5,915 nt of DNA, taken from the NCBI GenBank assembly GCA_034186235.1, contig JAXGBA010000122.1, forward strand, positions 1 to 5,915, written 5' to 3'. Position 1 is the first letter of the stretch. Every line of letters starts with the position of its first letter. The notes beneath the pieces are model-generated. The model was not told the origin of the DNA and ran no database searches. It worked only from the letters and a program-made list of their open reading frames with translations. The position numbers and the translations under genes were made by a program. The stretch is from CAKSKB01 sp034186235 (lineage in GTDB: Bacteria > Bacillota > Clostridia > HGM11514). Shown piece after piece: positions 1 to 3,993 of this stretch.

Positions 1-168
1 CTCCCTCACACCGGCACCGAGAACCAAAACGCAGTCAAAGCCCGAAAAATCGTCGGAGGCGCTCATAACCTTCCCCTTCGCAAAGGAGCGCATATAGAGC
101 ACCAGCCCCGTATAAAGCCCTCCGCAAACTACCGCAATAATAATCAGAATTATAATCGTTTTTTTCAT
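1..168 (-). CDS. SanA/YdcF-type (DUF218) membrane-anchored protein, N-terminal part only
   Basis: The first 56 codons are visible; the rest lies beyond the left edge. The protein starts MKKTIIILIIIAVVCG, a short basic N-terminus followed by one hydrophobic segment at about residues 3-26, consistent with a signal anchor that places the rest outside the membrane. At residues 46-55 comes DCVLVLGAGV, the first beta strand and glycine loop that opens the DUF218 (SanA/ElyC/YdcF) fold. Family members are linked to envelope or vancomycin-resistance phenotypes, but their reaction is poorly defined, so no enzymatic role is assigned. The ATG at 166-168 follows a TGGAG ribosome binding site with about 8 nt spacing, and lies 5 nt after the stop of the HD-domain gene, so the two are probably co-transcribed. 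Family call rests on one motif plus the membrane anchor; the diagnostic remainder is not visible. Confidence 0.72.
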   Translation of the reverse strand, partial: MKKTIIILIIIAVVCGGLYTGLVLYMRSFAKGKVMSASDDFSGFDCVLVLGAGVRE

Positions 169-173
169 GACAG

Positions 174-743
174 TTACTCCAGAAAATATGTAGCTTCCAT
201 ATCCGCAACCGAAACCGCAAACGCAAGCGGAAACTTTTCGAGAGCCTTTCCTACCGAGGCTGCGTCCTCATTACCCGAAAAGCCCATATGATAGCGGATT
301 GCAAACGCCTCATCACGGGTAAGGCGCATATATCCCGAAATTATGTAGACCGACTTTTCGCCGTGCCCGTACGGAAGGCTGTCCTCAAATGTAAATGTGG
401 GCACCGACTGCCATTTCCCGAAATCGTCCTTTACATTTCGGGTTCCCGGCTTGTAAACGCCTATTTTGCACAGATCGTGGAGAAGCGCAACAATTGCAAC
501 GGTTTCCTCCGAAAAGTTCAGCCCGTAAAGCTCCTTCACCCTCGGTCTTGAAAGATAGTCCCGCAGGCACTCGTAAACGTTGACAGAATGTTCAACCAGG
601 CCGCCCTCGTAGCTTCCGTGGAATCTCGTGCTGGCGGGCGCTCTGAAAAAGTCGCTTGAAAGAAGGTATTCCATGAGCTTGTCAGCCCCGTCACGCTTAA
701 TGTAATTTGAGTATATTTCAATAAATTTTTCTCTTGCAGTCAT
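174..743 (-). CDS. HD-domain metal-dependent phosphohydrolase, 189 aa
   Basis: A small single-domain HD protein. Visible metal-ligand candidates in order: His52 in GGLVEHS, His89-Asp90 in LLHDLCKIG (the HD doublet), His127 in YGHGEKS, His152 in RYHMG and Asp181 in SVADMEATY. This H...HD...H...H...D arrangement is that of HD phosphohydrolases acting on nucleotides or oligonucleotides; the GGLVEHS segment resembles the HD domain of YhaM-type exoribonucleases, but the OB-fold that YhaM carries is absent. The substrate is unknown. I chose ATG 743 because AAAGGAG (753-759) lies 9 nt upstream. An in-frame ATG at 794 would add 17 residues, but it lies upstream of the predicted -10 box and has no good ribosome binding site. 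First gene of a leftward unit with the SanA-like gene, divergent from the SGNH esterase. Confidence 0.86.
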   Translation of the reverse strand: MTAREKFIEIYSNYIKRDGADKLMEYLLSSDFFRAPASTRFHGSYEGGLVEHSVNVYECLRDYLSRPRVKELYGLNFSEETVAIVALLHDLCKIGVYKPGTRNVKDDFGKWQSVPTFTFEDSLPYGHGEKSVYIISGYMRLTRDEAFAIRYHMGFSGNEDAASVGKALEKFPLAFAVSVADMEATYFLE

Positions 744-765
744 TGTTTTCAGCTCCTTTAACAAT

Positions 766-794
766 ATTATAACAGTTTTTTTCGAAATAATCAA
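766..794 (-). promoter_or_regulatory. Sigma-A promoter for the leftward HD/SanA unit
   Basis: Read on the minus strand: -35 TTGATT (789-794), 17-bp spacer, perfect -10 TATAAT (766-771). The expected transcription start is about 759-760, the first bases of the AAAGGAG ribosome binding site, giving a leader of only about 16 nt before ATG 743. Confidence 0.72.
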
Positions 795-802
795 TAATTC
801 AC

Positions 803-831
803 TTGAAAATAACGGATAAAAATGCTATACT
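803..831 (+). promoter_or_regulatory. Sigma-A promoter for the SGNH esterase/PHP operon
   Basis: -35 TTGAAA (803-808), 17-bp spacer, -10 TATACT (826-831). The expected transcription start is about 838, at the first base of the GAGGTGAG ribosome binding site. Its -35 box is only 8 bp from the -35 box of the divergent leftward promoter, so RNA polymerases on the two promoters should compete for the same DNA. Confidence 0.75.
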
Positions 832-837
832 TTATTT

Positions 838-845
838 GAGGTGAG
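838..845 (+). promoter_or_regulatory. Ribosome binding site that fixes a GTG start
   Basis: GAGGTGAG lies 6 nt before GTG 852. An in-frame TGA at 837-839 blocks any upstream start, and the next in-frame Met codon (residue 47) lies after the catalytic Ser22. GTG 852 is therefore the only workable start. Confidence 0.8.
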
Positions 846-851
846 AAAAGA

Positions 852-1895
852 GTGTACACATTCAAACAGTTTTTAAAGGATAAAAAATCAGTCAGGCTCG
901 GGTATTTGGGCGGCTCAATAACGGCAGGTTCGGGCGCAAGCGCTCCTGAAAAATGCTGGAGATGCCGCACGGAAAAGGAACTCGGCGAAATGTTTCCGGA
1001 TATTGAATTTATCGGAATTGACGCAGCAATCGGCGGAACAGGCTCCGACCTCGGCGTTTTCAGAATGGACGAGGACTTGCTGAAGCACAATCCGGACTTC
1101 GTGTTCGTGGAATTTGCGGTCAACGATTCGGCGCTTCAAAACACCGATATGTATATGGAAGGAATTATCCGCAAAATTCTTAAAAAAGACAAAAATATTC
1201 CGATAGTGTTTGTATACACCCTCACGCAGAAAACCATTGAGGACGGCTATGCGGCGGGGAGGCTTCCGATGGCGGTTGCAAAGCAGCAGGCTCTTGCTGA
1301 AAAATACGGCATACCTTCAATAAATATCGGGCTTGCGATTTATGAGGAAATGCAGAAAACCGGTAATGATATCAAATCTTACACAGTTGACGCCGTTCAC
1401 CCGAACGATACCGGCTACGACCTTTACACGGGGCGTATCATGAAGGAACTCTTTGAAATCGAATTTGACATTAAAATGCCCGAAACCCCCGTAACCGGCA
1501 AAGATTTGAGCGGCGCCGGAATGGTTCTTGCAAACGAGTTTGCAAATGAAAACTGGAAGCTTTCGGTCAATAAAATGTATAAAAATCTGCCGAATTATAT
1601 CTATTCCAATGTCCCGGGAGAAGAGCTTGAATTTTCGTTTGAGGGCAGCGCAATCGGGCTTTACTTCACAATGGAGAAAGACTCGGGCAACTTTGAATAC
1701 TCAATTGACGGCGGCGCGCCCCTGGTTTGGCAGACATGGGACAAATACTGCCGTGATTTCAACCGTGACAACAGCAAAATTCTTGACGATACGCTGCCTT
1801 TCGGGAAGCACACTCTCAAAATCAGAATTTTAAAGGATAAAGAACCCGATTCCGAGGGAACATACATAAGAATAGGCGCATTTTTGGTGGGATGA
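852..1895 (+). CDS. SGNH/GDSL-type esterase with C-terminal beta-sandwich-like domain, 347 aa
   Basis: The N-terminal half (about residues 13-200) has all four SGNH blocks: Ser22 in YLGGSITAG (nucleophile), Gly62/Gly64 in IGGTGSD, Asn91 in VEFAVND (oxyanion hole), and Asp180/His183 in VDAVHP completing the triad. It is thus a probably active ester hydrolase. About residues 215-347 look all-beta, with FEGSAIGLYF, EYSIDGGAP and GKHTLKIRIL, resembling the jelly-roll partner of CE2-type carbohydrate esterases but on the opposite side of the catalytic domain. No signal peptide or membrane segment is visible, so it should be cytoplasmic, acting on an imported acylated (perhaps O-acetylated) sugar or metabolite; the substrate is inference. 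GTG start, strong promoter directly upstream, and 3 nt before the PHP gene, so the two are translated from one mRNA. Confidence 0.88.
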   Translation: MYTFKQFLKDKKSVRLGYLGGSITAGSGASAPEKCWRCRTEKELGEMFPDIEFIGIDAAIGGTGSDLGVFRMDEDLLKHNPDFVFVEFAVNDSALQNTDMYMEGIIRKILKKDKNIPIVFVYTLTQKTIEDGYAAGRLPMAVAKQQALAEKYGIPSINIGLAIYEEMQKTGNDIKSYTVDAVHPNDTGYDLYTGRIMKELFEIEFDIKMPETPVTGKDLSGAGMVLANEFANENWKLSVNKMYKNLPNYIYSNVPGEELEFSFEGSAIGLYFTMEKDSGNFEYSIDGGAPLVWQTWDKYCRDFNRDNSKILDDTLPFGKHTLKIRILKDKEPDSEGTYIRIGAFLVG

Positions 1896-1898
1896 TAA

Positions 1899-2723
1899 AT
1901 GACAAGGATTTTTGACAGCCACATACATTCCGAGTTTTCGCATGACAGCACGGCAAGGCTTTCGGATATCTGCCGCTTTGCAAAAATGAAAGGCGTTTCG
2001 GGAATAACCGTTACCGACCACTGCGATATGCATAAAATCACCGGTCTTTCGGATATGGAGCACATTAAAAATTCGGTTAAAAGCACGCACGGCGATTTTG
2101 AAATCAAGGTTATGAGCGGTATGGAACTCGGCGACGGTTTCACGAATATTGAGCTGTCGAAGGAGGCGGCGGAGTCGGAGGATTTTGATTTTATACTCTG
2201 CTCATGCCACGCCTTTGCCACTATGAGGACGGTAACTGACAAGTTTCAAAGAGGAGATTTCAACTTTTTCAAAAACGCCGATGATGAAATTCTGAAAAGC
2301 TTTTTGGATAAGTATTATGATAATCTGCTGCTTTCCGCCAAAATGCTCGATTATGATTCTCTGGCGCATATAACCTTTCCTTTCAGATATATAAACGGAC
2401 TTGCCGAAAGGTATGAATTTTCGCCTGAACAGTATGCGGACAGAATTGAAGAAATTTTAGAAACTGCCATAGCAAGGCAAAAGGCAATCGAGGTCAACAC
2501 TTCGGGTCTTTCGACCGCTTGGGGAAGGCTTATGCCAAACCGTGACATCCTTAAAAAATATTTTGACATGGGCGGGCGGCTCGTAACGCTTGGGAGCGAC
2601 GCCCATAAACCGGAGCTTATCGCCGGCGGCATAAAAGAAGCAATTTCCGCCCTGCGTGAAATAGGTTTTCAAGAGTATTTTTACTACGAAAAACGAAAAC
2701 CCGTTGCAGTCGGGATTGAATAA
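1899..2723 (+). CDS. PHP-domain phosphoesterase of histidinol-phosphatase (HisK/HisJ) type, 274 aa
   Basis: A full-length PHP protein with the expected metal-ligand series: His8 and His10 (DSHIHSEFSHDS, also His15/Asp16), Asp40-His41 (VTDHCD), Glu76 (GMELG), His104 (CSCHAF), His157 (LAHITFP) and Asp234/His236 (LGSDAHKP). This trinuclear set, the VNTSGL segment (199-204) and the length match HisK-type histidinol-phosphate phosphatases, which convert L-histidinol phosphate to histidinol. No other histidine gene is in the window, and many clostridia have several such paralogues, so the true substrate may be another small phosphate ester. The ATG follows the esterase stop by 3 nt, with its GGTGGG-like ribosome binding site inside the last esterase codons, pointing to translational coupling. 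The bidirectional terminator lies 62 nt after its stop. Confidence 0.87.
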   Translation: MTRIFDSHIHSEFSHDSTARLSDICRFAKMKGVSGITVTDHCDMHKITGLSDMEHIKNSVKSTHGDFEIKVMSGMELGDGFTNIELSKEAAESEDFDFILCSCHAFATMRTVTDKFQRGDFNFFKNADDEILKSFLDKYYDNLLLSAKMLDYDSLAHITFPFRYINGLAERYEFSPEQYADRIEEILETAIARQKAIEVNTSGLSTAWGRLMPNRDILKKYFDMGGRLVTLGSDAHKPELIAGGIKEAISALREIGFQEYFYYEKRKPVAVGIE

Positions 2724-2785
2724 CTAAAATTTTTATGAAATAAATTTCTTGAATTGCTTTGTATCTTCCGTAAAAAAGTTTTTGC

Positions 2786-2840
2786 ATAACCCCAAAACAA
2801 CAGCCAAGAATGGCTGTTGTTTCGGGGTTATTGATTTTTT
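2786..2840. terminator. Bidirectional intrinsic terminator between convergent genes
   Basis: A 21-bp stem pairs 2786-2806 (ataaccccaaaacaacagcc plus one a) with 2811-2831 around an AGAA loop. The one imperfection is A2794 opposite C2823: a mismatch in plus-strand RNA but a U-G wobble in minus-strand RNA. A T6 run at 2835-2840 serves the plus strand. On the minus strand a T6 run lies a few bases past the stem (after GCAAAAAC). It ends the rightward esterase/PHP operon and can stop leftward transcripts from the AraC gene. Confidence 0.88.
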
Positions 2841-2964
2841 AAGTTTGCATTATTATCAAATATTCGGCTAAATTTTGATTAATAATAAAGCATTGCGGGC
2901 AACATCCGCAGGACGTGCATACAACAGCCTCATCATTTAATTCATGACCGCATTTTGCCCCTAA
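2839..2964 (-). pseudogene. Remnant of a zinc-ribbon protein gene
   Basis: On the minus strand a 41-residue stretch open between two stops reads KCGHELNDEAVVCTSCGC near its beginning. This is the classic N-terminal zinc ribbon of small membrane or regulatory clostridial proteins, normally CxKCG-x9-CxxCGC, with the exact 10-residue spacing between cysteine pairs. Here the first cysteine codon is replaced (GGG, Gly), the initiator Met is gone and an in-frame TGA (2965-2967) lies immediately before. After the ribbon the frame runs CPQCF and then AT-rich, non-domain sequence to a TAA at 2839-2841, inside the terminator T-tract. I read this as a decayed gene fragment just downstream of the AraC gene. 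It could instead be a very short peptide using a non-ATG start, but no ribosome binding site supports that. Confidence 0.55.
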
Positions 2965-2998
2965 TCATCGAGGGTTGCCTAACCGCTCGCTTCGGATA

Positions 2999-3838
2999 TC
3001 AAATCGAACGCTTAAATTGAAGAGGAGTTTTCCCGGTTATCCTTTTAAATGTTCTGATAAAATTTGAACAATCGTAAAATCCGGATGAAAAGCATGCGTC
3101 TGTTACCGATGCGCCGTTTTTGAGCATTGTCTGCGCATTAAAAATCCTTGTTTCGACGATATGATTATATATTGTTTTGCCTGTATATTGCTTAAAAGTC
3201 TGAGATAAATATGTTACGGAGCACCCGGCGTTTTTTGCCAGTTCGCTTAAAATAATTTTGTTGCCGAAATTTTCCGAAATATAACAGAGTGTACTCGTAA
3301 CATATTTGGGTATTGCGGAATTTTCGGGATTTTTCTTTTGTATTTCATACTTTTCGCTGCAGACGGATATCGTTTCAAATACCGCAGATATGAGTTTGGC
3401 GTTCGCTGACGGAGAATCGTGCTTTATAGCTTCCAAAATTTTATCCGTCATAGAGGACATTAACTTATGTCCGGCATTATATGCCGTTATATAATTTACT
3501 CTTTCTTTTGATTTGTCTTCAAAAAAATCAGCCATTTTGTTGTTCGCAAACATATCGGTAAAAAAGCTTACGGGAATATAAAAGTTAATATACACATGAA
3601 TTCCCGAACGAAAAAACCTTCCGAAGTGTATTTCGTCCGGACGGAAAAATAATATGCTGTTTTTCCCAGTGTTTATAACATTGTTGTAAATTACAGCCGC
3701 CAGACCGTCCGTAAGTAAAATACTGATTTTATATTTGTCATAAACTTCAATTTCCGAATCTCCCGTTTCATATTCTTTTTTTGTATATGTCACCGTAAGG
3801 TATTCATTGTTTATTTGTATGTTTCTTTGTATTTCCAT
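2999..3838 (-). CDS. AraC-family transcriptional regulator, 279 aa
   Basis: The C-terminal ~100 residues hold the paired helix-turn-helix motifs of the AraC/XylS family: helix set 1 at about 194-216 (ILSELAKNAGCSVTYLSQTF) and set 2 at about 243-265, ending in the family signature SGFYDCSNFIRTFKRITGKT followed by PLQF. The N-terminal ~165 residues look like a cupin-type effector domain (LFFRPDEIHFGRF at 63-75, then a beta strand HVYINFYIP), followed by a helical linker. Such proteins normally activate a neighbouring catabolic gene when a small ligand binds. The ATG at 3836-3838 has an AGAGGTG ribosome binding site (3844-3850) with 5 nt spacing. It is divergent from the glycyl radical enzyme gene with 155 bp between the two starts, so that gene is its probable target; the ligand is likely the enzyme's substrate or a relative (inference). 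The gene is visibly more A+T-rich than the genes to its left. Confidence 0.92.
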   Translation of the reverse strand: MEIQRNIQINNEYLTVTYTKKEYETGDSEIEVYDKYKISILLTDGLAAVIYNNVINTGKNSILFFRPDEIHFGRFFRSGIHVYINFYIPVSFFTDMFANNKMADFFEDKSKERVNYITAYNAGHKLMSSMTDKILEAIKHDSPSANAKLISAVFETISVCSEKYEIQKKNPENSAIPKYVTSTLCYISENFGNKIILSELAKNAGCSVTYLSQTFKQYTGKTIYNHIVETRIFNAQTMLKNGASVTDACFSSGFYDCSNFIRTFKRITGKTPLQFKRSI

Positions 3839-3856
3839 AAAAGCACCTCTATGTAG

Positions 3857-3899
3857 TTTTGTATTTTCATATTTTTCATTTTGTTTTTTTATATTTTTT
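3857..3899. promoter_or_regulatory. Phased T-tract stretch, possible UP element or intrinsic bend
   Basis: Six runs of four to seven T (3857-60, 3864-67, 3872-76, 3879-82, 3884-90, 3894-99) follow one another every 7-10 bp. They lie directly upstream of the extended -10 box, where an alpha-CTD UP element of RNA polymerase would bind. The role is inferred from position and composition only. I could not find a convincing promoter for the AraC gene on the minus strand in this spacer. Confidence 0.35.
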
Positions 3900-3911
3900 A
3901 GTTGTAAAACA

Positions 3912-3920
3912 TGATATACT
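3912..3920 (+). promoter_or_regulatory. Extended -10 promoter of the glycyl radical enzyme gene
   Basis: TGATATACT is an extended -10 (TGn plus TATACT at 3915-3920). No good -35 hexamer sits 17 bp upstream, which fits an activator-dependent promoter next to an AraC regulator. The start site would be about 3927, giving a leader of about 67 nt. An alternative pair, TTGTAA (3902-3907) and CATAAT (3926-3931) with an 18-bp spacer, cannot be excluded. Confidence 0.48.
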
Positions 3921-3921
3921 T

Positions 3922-3939
3922 ATAACATAATCATAACAT
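3922..3939 (+). repeat. Tandem ATAACAT direct repeat, candidate AraC operator
   Basis: ATAACAT occurs at 3922-3928 and again at 3933-3939, a period of 11 bp (one helical turn), with an imperfect third copy AAAACAT at 3906-3912. AraC proteins bind tandem half-sites in successive major grooves, so this spacing is what an AraC site looks like. The same stretch is flanked by an inverted pair, TAAAACA (3905-3911) and TGTTTTA (3945-3951). If the TATACT promoter is correct, the repeats overlap its start site, which would suit repression or autoregulation better than activation. Confidence 0.4.
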
Positions 3940-3993
3940 GTATGTGTTTTAATGTCAATAAAAATATAAAAATATCAAACCGGAGGTAAAAAA

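Noticed and set aside
35..226. 63-codon minus-strand frame overlapping the SanA-like start
   Set aside because: Out of frame with the clear membrane-anchor/GAGV-containing reading frame and has no recognisable features or ribosome binding site.
744..794. Upstream ATG at 794 as start of the HD protein
   Set aside because: It overlaps the -35/-10 promoter elements, has no ribosome binding site and adds residues not needed for the domain; ATG 743 has AAAGGAG at good spacing.
1661..2242. 193-codon open frame on the minus strand across the esterase/PHP junction
   Set aside because: It lies antisense to two well-supported genes, shows no family motif and is serine/isoleucine-rich in the way expected of shadow frames.
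2958..2984. Two small overlapping hairpins (GGTTGCCTAACC and CCCT...AGGG) just downstream of the AraC stop
   Set aside because: Four-base-pair stems that share bases, without a U-tract; too weak for a terminator or a structured RNA call.
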